Positions 25,130 to 33,610 of a stretch of DNA of 37,152 bases are shown here, in pieces; the stretch's first letter is position 1, and each line of letters starts with the position of its first letter. The stretch is from assembly GCA_017161705.1 (NCBI GenBank), contig JADFCW010000024.1, positions 1-37,152 of the forward strand, in the 5' to 3' direction. The notes beneath the pieces were generated by a model. It saw only the letters and a program-made list of their open reading frames with translations. It was not told the origin of the DNA and did not search any database. A program made the position numbers and the translations under genes. The stretch is from Candidatus Sumerlaeota bacterium (lineage in GTDB: Bacteria > Sumerlaeota > Sumerlaeia > JADFCW01).

Positions 25130-25976
25130 GATTATCCGCTTCATTGAGTCAACGATCAGGGATCAAGGCTACGCGGGCGCCGTGATCGGAATAAGTGGCG
25201 GCGTTGATTCTGCGGTCGTTGCCGCTTTGACCGTTCAGGCTCTTGGGGCAGAACGGGTGCTCGGCCTTTTCATGCCCGAAAGAGATTCGGCGCCAGAAAC
25301 CACCAAAGACGCCTCTCTGGTCTGCGACCACCTTGGCATTACGCGAATTACCAAACCGATTACGCGGATCCTGCGATCCATGGGCGTTTACCGACTCCAG
25401 CCCCCGAGTTTTCTTGTTCCAAGGAAAATACAGGAACAGTACGTCATGAAAAAACTCAAGGAAATGGAGAAAGATGATATATTCTTGCAGGACCTTCGCG
25501 GTGATGGCGATACTGCCTTTTTTCGGGGAATCGCTTATTATAGAGCCAAGCACAGAATCCGGATGGTCTGCCTTTATTTGGAGGCGGAGAAGAGGAATTT
25601 CGCTGTCCTCGGGACGACTAACCGCACGGAGGCCCTCACTGGTTTTTACGTGAAATGGGGAGACGATTCGGCGGACCTTGAGCCCATACTCCATCTGTAT
25701 AAATGCCAGGTTTATGAGCTCGCGCAACAATTGGAGATACCCGACCGTATCCGGATGAAAGCCCCATCGCCGGATCTCCTGCCGGGGCTGACGGATGAAT
25801 TCCTCCTGGGTATAAGTTATGCGGAACTGGATGCCATATTGATGAAAATGGAGAAGAACCTGGATCTGTCTGAATTCAAGCCGGAGTCGGTAGAGAGAGT
25901 GAGAAGAATATTAACGGCAGCAGGAAAAAGGCGTCTCAGAAACCTCTCGATTACGGACGCCAAAATTGCCGGATGA
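25119..25976 (+). CDS. Divergent NadE-like ATP-pyrophosphatase
   Basis: The 285-residue protein has the PP-loop GISGGVDSA (about 24-32). NadE hallmarks follow: LGTTNRTEALTGFYVKWGDDSADLEPI, a KCQVYELA helix and SPDLLPGLTDEFLLGISY. NadE adenylates a carboxylate and replaces it with ammonia. Here an insertion of about 40 residues (PSFLVPRKIQEQYVMKK region) lies before the second half and is not usual. GTG 25119 has GGAGG seven bases upstream; ATG 25113 has it only one base away. It is coupled to the radical-SAM gene upstream. Base composition is lower in GC than the neighbours. It could be a second NAD synthase or an amidating enzyme in a biosynthetic pathway. Confidence 0.8.
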   Translation: MKSEIIRFIESTIRDQGYAGAVIGISGGVDSAVVAALTVQALGAERVLGLFMPERDSAPETTKDASLVCDHLGITRITKPITRILRSMGVYRLQPPSFLVPRKIQEQYVMKKLKEMEKDDIFLQDLRGDGDTAFFRGIAYYRAKHRIRMVCLYLEAEKRNFAVLGTTNRTEALTGFYVKWGDDSADLEPILHLYKCQVYELAQQLEIPDRIRMKAPSPDLLPGLTDEFLLGISYAELDAILMKMEKNLDLSEFKPESVERVRRILTAAGKRRLRNLSITDAKIAG

Positions 25977-26335
25977 ATGAACAAGAACCGTCCTGCATCA
26001 TTGCCGAAAACATGACGGCGCGCTCTTTTCATGTCATTCTGATTGCCATCTTCCTCCTGATTCAGGTCCGCTTCTATTCCTCGCTGACTCGCGGGGTGAT
26101 GAAAATTCTCCGTCTCGGCCACAACGTAGCCGCGCCGGGAGCACTGATTGGCAGGAGCAACTTTTTCGAGTCGGCCGCAGCGACGGGGGTCGCCTTGTTC
26201 GGCCGCAAATTGCGCGTGGCACCGGCTACGCGGGTTGGTATACCGGTCGAAGTGCCGGTAAGCAAGGTGGGCAATCCAATGTTGCCTTTGGCCACAGCCA
26301 AAAGATTTTCGCAAGATGGCTCGATTTCACGGTGA
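25973..26335 (+). pseudogene. Remnant of a second ACR3 permease (C-terminal part)
   Basis: The frame encodes 120 residues aligning with the last third of the intact ACR3. AENMTARSFHVILIAI and NVAAPGALIGRSNFFE correspond to AENITTRFFHVVLIAI and NVASPGALIGASNFFE. The upstream two thirds, including the essential Cys, are missing. The region after VEVPV has lost residues and drifts into unrelated sequence. It starts inside the NadE-like stop (ATGA). Nucleotide similarity to the intact gene is clear but far from identity, so it is an old paralogue, not a recent duplication. Confidence 0.85.
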
Positions 26336-26400
26336 AAGATCCCAGGGCGGGCGCAAACGCTAAGGTCAATCGTTTGCCTTGCGATGAGCCACGAGTGCAA

Positions 26401-26485
26401 AGCGGCAGCCATGCTGCTGCTTTTACCCGACAAGTTGCGCCGCACCCAACGCAGCCTATAGCCATAACCAAACATGGGATATTCT
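26401..26485 (-). repeat. 85-bp dispersed palindromic repeat, copy A
   Basis: Read on the minus strand, this segment aligns without gaps to 32357-32441 on the plus strand, at roughly 80% by eye. Shared blocks include CATGCTTGGTT/CATGTTTGGTT, AACTTGTCGGG and a terminal GC-rich palindrome around GCGGCAGCCATGCTGC. It lies between the ACR3 remnant (plus) and the methyltransferase gene (minus), that is, between convergent genes. A separate hairpin with arms GCAAACG/CGTTTGC occurs just to its left (26353-26377). Confidence 0.85.
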
Positions 26486-26571
26486 AAAAGGTACATGCAT
26501 TTGGGCTAGAACTTTAAGCAAGAGAATCTAACGCGAAGTGGTTTTTCGCGGAGACGCACGGAAAATGAACG

Positions 26572-27336
26572 CTACCGCCGGCTGGTGACAAACACGACCG
26601 ACGGGCTGGCATCGGTCAGCGGTTCGCCGGCCCAGCCCCCGTAGGCGCGATAGTTGCCCCACGGGCCGCTCTCGAAAGCCCGCTCGATTTCCACCGGCAT
26701 GATTTTCTGCAGATACTGATAGAAGGTTTCGGCCTTCCATGTGGTCTCGCTCGGGCGGCGCGTCATGCGGCTGACCAGCATCAGCAGATCGCTCCCGCCC
26801 GTATTGATGAAGTGCCGTGTCAAAAGGACCTCGCGGCCGGCCTCGATCCAAGAGCGAACGGGCTGGAGCCGCACCCCCTCGGCTTCGACCCACGAGACAT
26901 TGACAATTTGTCCGATGACAATGCCGCCGCGGCGAAGCAGCGGCGCGATCTGGCGCGACACTTTGGCCAGCGAGGTGTCCTCCGTGACCAGATGCGGCAG
27001 AGTGTTGCCCAGACACAGAATGGCATCGAACCGCTGTGTGGCGCGGGCGGCCAGATCGCCAATCGTGGCCAGTTCAAAGGTTGTACCCTCAACACGGGGA
27101 GCCGACTGGGCTTTTTCGATCATGGCCGGCGAGGTATCAATCCCCAGTACGCGAAAACCCTCGGCAGCCAGTGCGCGCGCGTGGGCACCTGTGCCGCAGC
27201 CGATGTCGAGGATTTCCTTGCCTTCGATCTGCCGGATTTCACGAAGCAGAAATGGCATCTCGCGGCTCAGCCGCGCCGGCTCGTCCGTCATTTGCGCGTA
27301 TTCGTCAGCCATTTGCTCATAGAAGTCTTCGGGCAT
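26572..27336 (-). CDS. Class I SAM-dependent methyltransferase
   Basis: The 254-residue cytoplasmic enzyme has motif I ILDIGCGTGAHARAL (about 42-56), the acidic motif GIDTSP (66-71) and a later DAILCLGNTLPHL. The N-terminus MPEDFYEQMADEYAQM is typical of small-molecule methyltransferases. The start at 27336 is preferred because AAGGAG precedes it. A longer in-frame extension would run into the ABC permease gene. It is the last gene of a minus-strand operon after the ABC ATPase and permease. Substrate unknown. Confidence 0.82.
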   Translation of the reverse strand: MPEDFYEQMADEYAQMTDEPARLSREMPFLLREIRQIEGKEILDIGCGTGAHARALAAEGFRVLGIDTSPAMIEKAQSAPRVEGTTFELATIGDLAARATQRFDAILCLGNTLPHLVTEDTSLAKVSRQIAPLLRRGGIVIGQIVNVSWVEAEGVRLQPVRSWIEAGREVLLTRHFINTGGSDLLMLVSRMTRRPSETTWKAETFYQYLQKIMPVEIERAFESGPWGNYRAYGGWAGEPLTDASPSVVFVTSRR

Positions 27337-27422
27337 GGATACGGTCTCCTTGGTGATGGGAAATGGACAGTAGGGACGGCATGGACAAACTGCCGTGTAC
27401 GGATTCTTGTTTCCTCGATTCG

Positions 27423-28721
27423 CTATTCCCTCAATAAATCCGCCGGCCAGCGCCGCACCGCTTTCCAGACCATCGGCGCCGTGGCCAGTGCGCTGCCGAT
27501 CAGGCCCAGGGCCGCACAGAAAAGAAATAGGCTCGCGCGTTCGTCGAGCCACCGGCTGGGCGCCAGAGAAAACGGCGGCAGCCAGCGCGCCAACGCCCGG
27601 TTGAGCGCGATCGCAATCCCCCAGGCTGCGCCCGAGCCGACTGTCGCTCCCGCCAGACCCAAAACCACGGACTCGCCCACCAGCAGCGCCATTGCGCCCA
27701 ACCGCGTCGCTCCTACAGCCCGGAGTAGCCCGATTTCGCCGCGCCGCTCGAGCATGATCAGCGCAAATGTATTGATGATGTTGATTGCCGCAAGCGCCAA
27801 GATCGCCGCGCCGAATGCCAACAGCACCAATGCCGCGCCGTTGATCGCCAGCCTTAGCCGCCGCGCCGTTTCCCGCTGGCCGACCACCTGCAAACCCAAC
27901 GACTCCACCGTCTTTGCCGCCGCGTCGTAGTGCTCCATCGAGCGCAGCGTCAGGTGCAATTGCGCATAGTTTTCGGCCGCCTTTTCACCCTGATACCAGC
28001 GGTTGAATTCGCGCACATACTCAATGGGCGCCGTGACGCCCAGCAGCGACGGATTGTCCGTCAATCCCACAATCTCGCACTCGATTTTCCGAACACGGTC
28101 GGCTGGCGCCTCGACCGTCAGAAGCGAAGCGCCGAGCACCATCTGAAAGTGGCGGCCGATCACCGCTTGATCCGTCAATTTGGGCAGCCCCTGGCCTTCG
28201 GCCAGTCCAAGGTTAAACATATCCACAAAGAAGCGGGAGACGATAACAGGCATGGGACTGGTCGGCGAGTCGGAATAGGTAAAGCCCCGTTTTCCGATCA
28301 CGTCGGCGGCGACCATTTCGCGGGGCACGCCGTAAGCCACAATATCCGTGCTGCCTTCGTAGCCGGCCAGACTGCCCGTGGCCAGCGCCGGCATGTTCAA
28401 CGGCAGCTGCGGCCAGACCGACTCGACGCCGGGCAGAGCGGCCAGCCGCTGGGCGATTTCCGGAGTGATGCGTGCCGTAAGCAAGGCAGGTGCAAAAGCC
28501 AGCGGGCCCAGCTCGATGGCGCGCGCCCGCACAATCATCGTGCGTTCGGGAAAAATCCGCTCCACTTTGTTCAGCACATCCGAGCGCAATACCAGAGCCA
28601 ACGCGGCGGCCAGATGGAAAACGGCGATGGCCACAGCGACGGCCCCGATGGCCGCGAGAGTCCGCCCTCGCCGCCGCTTCAGGTTTCGCCGTAAAAAGAA
28701 AATGACCTGTCCCAGTTTCAT
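27423..28721 (-). CDS. ABC transporter permease, FtsX/MacB type
   Basis: This 432-residue membrane protein has one N-terminal helix (TLAAIGAVAVAIAVFHLAAALAL after basic residues). A large extracytoplasmic domain (about 50-290) follows, then three C-terminal helices with the FtsX-family signature ERRGEIGLLRAVGAT. This layout is that of MacB/LolC/FtsX permeases, which work with a LolD-type ATPase on lipoproteins, peptides or antibiotics. The ATPase gene is immediately upstream on the same strand, 50 bases away. No separate adaptor protein is encoded next to it. Confidence 0.88.
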   Translation of the reverse strand: MKLGQVIFFLRRNLKRRRGRTLAAIGAVAVAIAVFHLAAALALVLRSDVLNKVERIFPERTMIVRARAIELGPLAFAPALLTARITPEIAQRLAALPGVESVWPQLPLNMPALATGSLAGYEGSTDIVAYGVPREMVAADVIGKRGFTYSDSPTSPMPVIVSRFFVDMFNLGLAEGQGLPKLTDQAVIGRHFQMVLGASLLTVEAPADRVRKIECEIVGLTDNPSLLGVTAPIEYVREFNRWYQGEKAAENYAQLHLTLRSMEHYDAAAKTVESLGLQVVGQRETARRLRLAINGAALVLLAFGAAILALAAINIINTFALIMLERRGEIGLLRAVGATRLGAMALLVGESVVLGLAGATVGSGAAWGIAIALNRALARWLPPFSLAPSRWLDERASLFLFCAALGLIGSALATAPMVWKAVRRWPADLLRE

Positions 28722-28771
28722 GCTCTAATTTCCTGCACAGCCGGAAGAAGAACACCCTTTTCAGTTGCGCC

Positions 28772-29497
28772 TCAATTGGCGGCCGACTCGACGGCTCCCG
28801 TTCCTGCCTGCAATTTCCCGCCGATCAGATACAGCTGCGATGTCGCGTGCAATTCGACGCTCGGATCGTGCGTGGCCATCAGGATCGTAAGACCCCGCGC
28901 GCGCTGATAGGAAGCCAGCAAATCCATGATTTCGCCGCCGGTCTGTTCGTCCAGATTGCCCGTCGGTTCGTCGGCCAGGAGAAGCGCCGGATGATTGACC
29001 AACGCCCGAGCAATGGCCACGCGCTGCATCTGGCCGCCGGACAGGTCGCCCGGCCGGGCTTTCGCCTTGGCCGCCAGCCCCACCTGGTCGAGCGCGTCCA
29101 TCGCCCGATGTCGCGCGCGATGCACCGGCTCGCCCGACAGCAGCGCCGGCACCATGACGTTTTCCAGCGCCGTCAGGCTCGGTGCGAGATAGTAGTTTTG
29201 AAAAACAAAACCCAGCGTCCGGTTGCGAAAATGCGAGAGCGCCCGGTCACCGAGTTGAAACAAATCCTGTCCGCCGATCAGCACGCGGCCGCGCCGCGGC
29301 GCCAGAATCCCTCCGACAATATGCAACAATGTGGACTTGCCCGTGCCCGACCTTCCGTGAATGGCTACAAATTCGCCCTGGTGGACCGTCAGGCTTATCC
29401 CGCACAACACCCAGCTGTCGCCTGCAGACTCGCCGGCATAGGCATGTTGGACATCCACCACTTGAACCAACTTGTTGTCCAAAAACCCCCACCTCAT
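28772..29497 (-). CDS. ABC transporter ATP-binding protein, LolD/MacB type
   Basis: The 241-residue ATPase has Walker A GRSGTGKS (48-55), Q-loop FVFQNYYLAPSLT, signature LSGGQMQR (152-159), Walker B LLLADEPTGNLD and an H-loop in MATHD. Length and motifs fit the LolD/MacB/FtsE subgroup that pairs with FtsX-type permeases such as the next gene. It heads the minus-strand operon. ATG 29497 lacks a strong SD; later in-frame TTG/GTG codons are possible starts. Confidence 0.9.
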   Translation of the reverse strand: MRWGFLDNKLVQVVDVQHAYAGESAGDSWVLCGISLTVHQGEFVAIHGRSGTGKSTLLHIVGGILAPRRGRVLIGGQDLFQLGDRALSHFRNRTLGFVFQNYYLAPSLTALENVMVPALLSGEPVHRARHRAMDALDQVGLAAKAKARPGDLSGGQMQRVAIARALVNHPALLLADEPTGNLDEQTGGEIMDLLASYQRARGLTILMATHDPSVELHATSQLYLIGGKLQAGTGAVESAAN

Positions 29498-29624
29498 TGC
29501 CGGACTTTTTGCGTTTCAAGAAACATTGCGATATTCCGCCGGAGTTTTTTCGTTGTCAATCCCCGAAGGCCCGGCCACCCTGTGTGTGATGTTCGATTCG
29601 CCCTTCTGGCGTCCGTAGAGCGTC

Positions 29625-32306
29625 GTGCAAATTTACTGCCGCCACATGACCGAAACTGTCGCTGGTTTTCACATTGAAGGATTGATCCACGACGACTGCC
29701 GGCAGCAAATCGCCGACATCATCGCCGCCAATGGCGGGCGCGAGGTGTTTTTCGTCGGCAAGCCCGACGAGGCGGGCCGCATTGCCGAGGTGGAGGCTTT
29801 TGCCTTCGGGACCGACAGTGCGGTGCCCGCCGTTATCCATCAGGCGCAATACGGCGATGTCGTGCTGCACAACCATCCGTCGGGCGATCTTGAACCGTCG
29901 GGTCCCGATCTGGCCGTCGCCTCGACCCTTGGCGATGCCGGCGTCGGCTGCTATATTGTGGACAATGCGTGCACCCGCATTCGCGTCGTGGTTCGCGCCT
30001 TCCGTCCGCAAACGCTCGAACCGCTGGACCTCGAACAAATCCGCCGCGACCTTGGTCCCGAAGGTTTCCTCTCCCGCTCGCTCGAAGATTTCGAGCATCG
30101 TCCTCAGCAGGTTGAAATGGCGCTGGCCGTGGCCGAGGCATTTAACAACAACCAGATCGCCGTGATCGAGGCCGGCACCGGCGTTGGCAAGTCCATGGCC
30201 TATCTTCTACCGTCCATTCGCTGGGCGTTGGCCAACAAGCAGCGCGTGGTGATCTCGACCAATACCATCAATTTGCAGGAACAGCTCTTGCGGAAGGATA
30301 TCCCGCTGGTGCAGCGGCATTCCGGCCTCAAGTTCACCGCGGTGCTGGTCAAGGGCCGGCACAACTACGTGTGCCTTCGGCGCGTCTACGCCGTCCGGGG
30401 CGAGGTCGCGCAGCCCGAATTCGAGCCGTTCCGCACGGAACTGAAGTCCCTGATCGAATGGGCTCTGGTCACGGAAGACGGCAGTCTGGCTGACCTCGCT
30501 GCCCAGCCGTCCGAACAGGCCTGGGATGCCATCAAGGTCGAGGCCGAGACTTGCATTCGCACCCGATGTCCTTACTATGCGCGGTGTTTTTTCTATCAAG
30601 CACGCCGCGCAGCAAGCCGCGCCCAACTGGTCATCTGCAACCATCATATCCTGATGGCCGATCTGGCCGTGCGCCGCGAGACAGGCAACTATACGGCGGC
30701 GGCAATCCTGCCGCCTTTCCAGCGGCTCGTTCTCGACGAAGCGCACAATCTGGAAGATGTGGCCACGGAGTATCTGGGCCTGCGCATCACACGCCGCGGC
30801 ATGCGCCAGATGCTGGGCCGCATCTATACCGCAGCACCCAACCGGCCTGCCGCCGGCATTCTGGCCATTGTGTTGCGCAAACTCGCAGCCTGCGACTGGA
30901 AAGCCGACCCGGCCGTGCAGGCCGAACTGGCCAACGCGATTACGCATACCACCATCCCGCTCATCAACGACCTTCGGCATCGCGTGGATCGCGAATGTGA
31001 CGCACTATATGAGGGCGTTCTCGAAGGCCTCAATTGCAGCGCGCTGAAAGACAACGAGGAGAGGGCGCTGCGCATTACGCCGGACATCGAACAATCCTTC
31101 TTTTACAATCAAGTGCTCGTCGAATCGCTTCGAGCCCTCGCGGCAGGCCTCGGCGAACTGGCCAAGGCGCTCGATAAAGTTGCCGATCTGCTCCAAGACC
31201 TTTGCGATCCGCCGGGCGAACCGGCCGCCGACCTTCGAATCGAAGTCGCTGCCGCCCGCGACCGCGTTCTCGCGCTGGCCGCCAGTCTTGCCTGCTATCT
31301 CACCGACACCGAAGGGGTTTGTCGTTGGCTCGAGGTTCGCGCGAGCCGCATGGAGCACATTGTCCGGTTGTGTTCGGCGCCGCTGGAAGTAGGACCGGGG
31401 CTGCGAAAGACGCTGTTTGAGAAGTGCCCGACCATTGTGTTGACTTCGGCAACGCTGACCGCCGAACGCCGGTTCGACTATTTGCTCGAGCGGCTCGGTC
31501 TCCAGAAGCCCGGGCCGACAAATTCCTCCGAGCGCGACCGGCAACCGGCATTGCTCGAAGAGTCGGAGTTGCCGGAAATCCAACTTGACCGCGCATCGGA
31601 CGAGGCCTTCGAAGCCCTCGCGCAGCGCCTCCGCACGCTCATTCTCGACACGCCGTTCGACTTCGACCGACAGGCGATGGTGGCGGTGCCCCTCGATATT
31701 CCCGATCCGGAAAGCGCCGAATATCCGGGCGATCTGGAATCGTTGATTCTCGAAGCGGTAACCATCAGCCGGGGCCGCGCCTTTGTGCTGTTCACCTCCT
31801 ACAGCCTGCTGCGCCGGCTATACAACGCGCTCCGAGAGCGTCTGTGCGAAGCCGGCTTCACGCCGCTGCGGCAGGGCGAGACCAACCGCCACATTCTGCT
31901 CCAGCAATTCCGCCGCGAGCGCGCCCCCGTGCTCTTTGCCACATCCAGTTTCTGGGAAGGCGTGGACGTCAGGGGCGAGGCGCTGGTCTGTCTCATTCTC
32001 ACACGCCTGCCGTTCCGCGTGCCGACCGACCCCATCATTCAGGCGCGCGTAGAACATCTGCAGAAACAGGGTGTGGACGCATTCGCACACTACACTGTGC
32101 CGCAGGCGGTGATCAAGTTCAAACAAGGTTTTGGCCGCCTGATCCGCCACAAAACCGACCGCGGAGCTGTGCTGATCTTCGACCGCCGGGTCGCCGTCAA
32201 GCGGTATGGCCGGACGTTTCTGCAGTCGCTGCCCGTGCGCCGTGTCCTTGCCGCCCCCCGTCGCGAGGTGTTTCACACCATGCGTGATTTTTTTCAGGAG
32301 AGATGA
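29625..32306 (+). CDS. JAMM (RadC/MPN-like) domain fused to a DinG-type helicase
   Basis: The protein has 893 residues. Residues 1 to about 130 form a JAMM metalloprotease-like domain with the zinc motif LHNHPSGDLEPSGPD (H82, H84, D95), as in RadC. From about 160 comes an XPD/DinG-family superfamily 2 helicase: Walker A GTGVGKS (184-190), candidate iron-sulfur ligands in NYVC and TRCPYYARC, DEAH box LVLDEAHNLED, and C-terminal motifs SFWEGVDV and KQGFGRLIRHKTDRG. DinG unwinds 5'-tailed DNA, R-loops and D-loops. Start is GTG 29625 or ATG 29646; neither has a clear SD. Joining a peptidase-like domain to DinG replaces the exonuclease domain found in Firmicutes DinG. Confidence 0.88.
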   Translation: MQIYCRHMTETVAGFHIEGLIHDDCRQQIADIIAANGGREVFFVGKPDEAGRIAEVEAFAFGTDSAVPAVIHQAQYGDVVLHNHPSGDLEPSGPDLAVASTLGDAGVGCYIVDNACTRIRVVVRAFRPQTLEPLDLEQIRRDLGPEGFLSRSLEDFEHRPQQVEMALAVAEAFNNNQIAVIEAGTGVGKSMAYLLPSIRWALANKQRVVISTNTINLQEQLLRKDIPLVQRHSGLKFTAVLVKGRHNYVCLRRVYAVRGEVAQPEFEPFRTELKSLIEWALVTEDGSLADLAAQPSEQAWDAIKVEAETCIRTRCPYYARCFFYQARRAASRAQLVICNHHILMADLAVRRETGNYTAAAILPPFQRLVLDEAHNLEDVATEYLGLRITRRGMRQMLGRIYTAAPNRPAAGILAIVLRKLAACDWKADPAVQAELANAITHTTIPLINDLRHRVDRECDALYEGVLEGLNCSALKDNEERALRITPDIEQSFFYNQVLVESLRALAAGLGELAKALDKVADLLQDLCDPPGEPAADLRIEVAAARDRVLALAASLACYLTDTEGVCRWLEVRASRMEHIVRLCSAPLEVGPGLRKTLFEKCPTIVLTSATLTAERRFDYLLERLGLQKPGPTNSSERDRQPALLEESELPEIQLDRASDEAFEALAQRLRTLILDTPFDFDRQAMVAVPLDIPDPESAEYPGDLESLILEAVTISRGRAFVLFTSYSLLRRLYNALRERLCEAGFTPLRQGETNRHILLQQFRRERAPVLFATSSFWEGVDVRGEALVCLILTRLPFRVPTDPIIQARVEHLQKQGVDAFAHYTVPQAVIKFKQGFGRLIRHKTDRGAVLIFDRRVAVKRYGRTFLQSLPVRRVLAAPRREVFHTMRDFFQER

Positions 32307-32653
32307 CCCGACGCGGCCTGTTGCTGCAACCAAACATTGTCCCCCGCTTTCATCATAGAACATCCCATGCTTGGTTCGGGCTGCAGGCCGCGTGAGGTGC
32401 GGGGAAACTTGTCGGGCAAAAGCGGCAGCCATGCTGCCGCAGTCCAAAGCAAAAGCATTCCGCTTTGCAGCATCACGGCATAAATTTTGGAGTGCGGCAG
32501 CCCTGCTGCCGCTTTGCCTTATTGATTCATCGGTTGACAAACTATGGCCTTGGATGTTGCGGCCGCCATCGAACCTTTCATCTCGAAACCTGGCCATCTT
32601 GCGGATTATTGGTTGCGGCCGCAGGCCATGTCAGGCGAAAGAATATCCATTCA
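32307..32653. other. Intergenic region between convergent genes, repeats only
   Basis: No gene is supported in these 347 bases. Besides repeat copy B, they hold a second perfect palindrome GCGGCAG-CCCTG-CTGCCGC (32494-32512) and two short GCGGCCGC-type sites (32559-32566 and 32615-32622). The palindromes would form strong hairpins on either strand, which suits termination or mRNA protection for the two genes that meet here. Confidence 0.7.
32357..32441 (+). repeat. 85-bp dispersed palindromic repeat, copy B
   Basis: This is the plus-strand partner of the minus-strand copy at 26401-26485. It ends with the perfect palindrome GCGGCAG-CCATG-CTGCCGC (32422-32440). It lies between the helicase gene (plus) and the deacetylase gene (minus), again a convergent gap. 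Confidence 0.85.
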
Positions 32654-33610
32654 TCAGCGGCTGCCATATTGCAGTTTCTTCAATTCCGCCCAACCGATCA
32701 GATGGACGCCGGCTGCGTCGAGCGCCCGCTTGATCTCAGGGTCTGTGAAAGCCTGCCGGTCGGCGTTGCGCCGCGCCCAGCTGCTGGTGATCGCGCGAAG
32801 TTCCTCGCTGTCTGTTCCACAATGAATGATCAGTTGCGTGAGACCGGGTTTGAGGTCGGCGATCAAGCGCAGATACGCTTCCTTGCGCTTGTCCGCAGGC
32901 GCATTGATTCCCATGATCAGGTTGTCAATCACCACGTCGCCGGATTCCTGGACTGCTTTGAAAGTGCCATTGGTGGACACTTTCAGGCGGGGGTCCAGCG
33001 TTTTCAGCAGGTTGCCCGTCGGACGCGGCAGCAGATAGGGCAGCTTATATTCATGCGCAATCTTGCGATAGGCATCGAAAAACTCCTGCCGCATGAACAC
33101 CGTCCCCATGTGCGAGTCCAGATGCGTCGGCCGGATGCCGAACGCCAGCACGCGCTCGACCTGGGCGCGAATCTCCCGCTCGACTTCCGCCGGATTTCCG
33201 TGCGCCCAGGACTTGACGTAGGTGTCCAAGAGAAACCCATCGCCGTTCACCAGACTGCGCACTTCCGAGACCGGCGCAACGGGCCCCCACCGATACCGTC
33301 GCCATTCGCTGTTGAGCGTAATGTGAACGCCGATGTCGAGCGAAGGATTCTCGCGCGCCAGCGCAGCTGCTTCGGGAAACCACGCGCACGGCGCCATGAC
33401 CGATGCCGACGTGACACACCCGCGCGTCATCGCCTCGACCGTGGCCGCGTTGACGCTGTGGCACATGCCGAAATCATCGGCGTGGATGATGAGCAGCTTG
33501 GCGTCGGCCGAATAGCCCAGGCGCTCGACCGTCGAACTTGAAGGTGGTTTGGCCGATTGGAAAAGTCCAAGAATCGTCCCAACAAGCGCAAACAGACTTC
33601 CTGTCTTCAT
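32654..33610 (-). CDS. YdjC/ChbG-type carbohydrate deacetylase, exported
   Basis: The 318-residue protein has an N-terminal hydrophobic segment (SLFALVGTILGLFQSA) that looks like a signal peptide. The YdjC/ChbG fold follows with IIHADDFGM (D45, D46 metal site), IGVHITLNSEW and THLDSHMG. These supply the metal-binding Asp and His residues of the family. ChbG removes acetyl groups from chito-oligosaccharides; exported relatives act on other acetylated glycans. It is a single gene, with AGGGAG next to the ATG on the minus strand. Confidence 0.87.
   Translation of the reverse strand: MKTGSLFALVGTILGLFQSAKPPSSSTVERLGYSADAKLLIIHADDFGMCHSVNAATVEAMTRGCVTSASVMAPCAWFPEAAALARENPSLDIGVHITLNSEWRRYRWGPVAPVSEVRSLVNGDGFLLDTYVKSWAHGNPAEVEREIRAQVERVLAFGIRPTHLDSHMGTVFMRQEFFDAYRKIAHEYKLPYLLPRPTGNLLKTLDPRLKVSTNGTFKAVQESGDVVIDNLIMGINAPADKRKEAYLRLIADLKPGLTQLIIHCGTDSEELRAITSSWARRNADRQAFTDPEIKRALDAAGVHLIGWAELKKLQYGSR

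Noticed and set aside
1431-26335. Composite transposon or integrative element carrying the arsenic island
   Set aside because: No transposase, integrase, tRNA attachment site or terminal repeats were seen at either end within the window.
27337-27552. N-terminal extension of the minus-strand methyltransferase to 27552
   Set aside because: It would overlap the ABC permease gene, has no methyltransferase-like residues, and the start at 27336 has a good ribosome-binding site.
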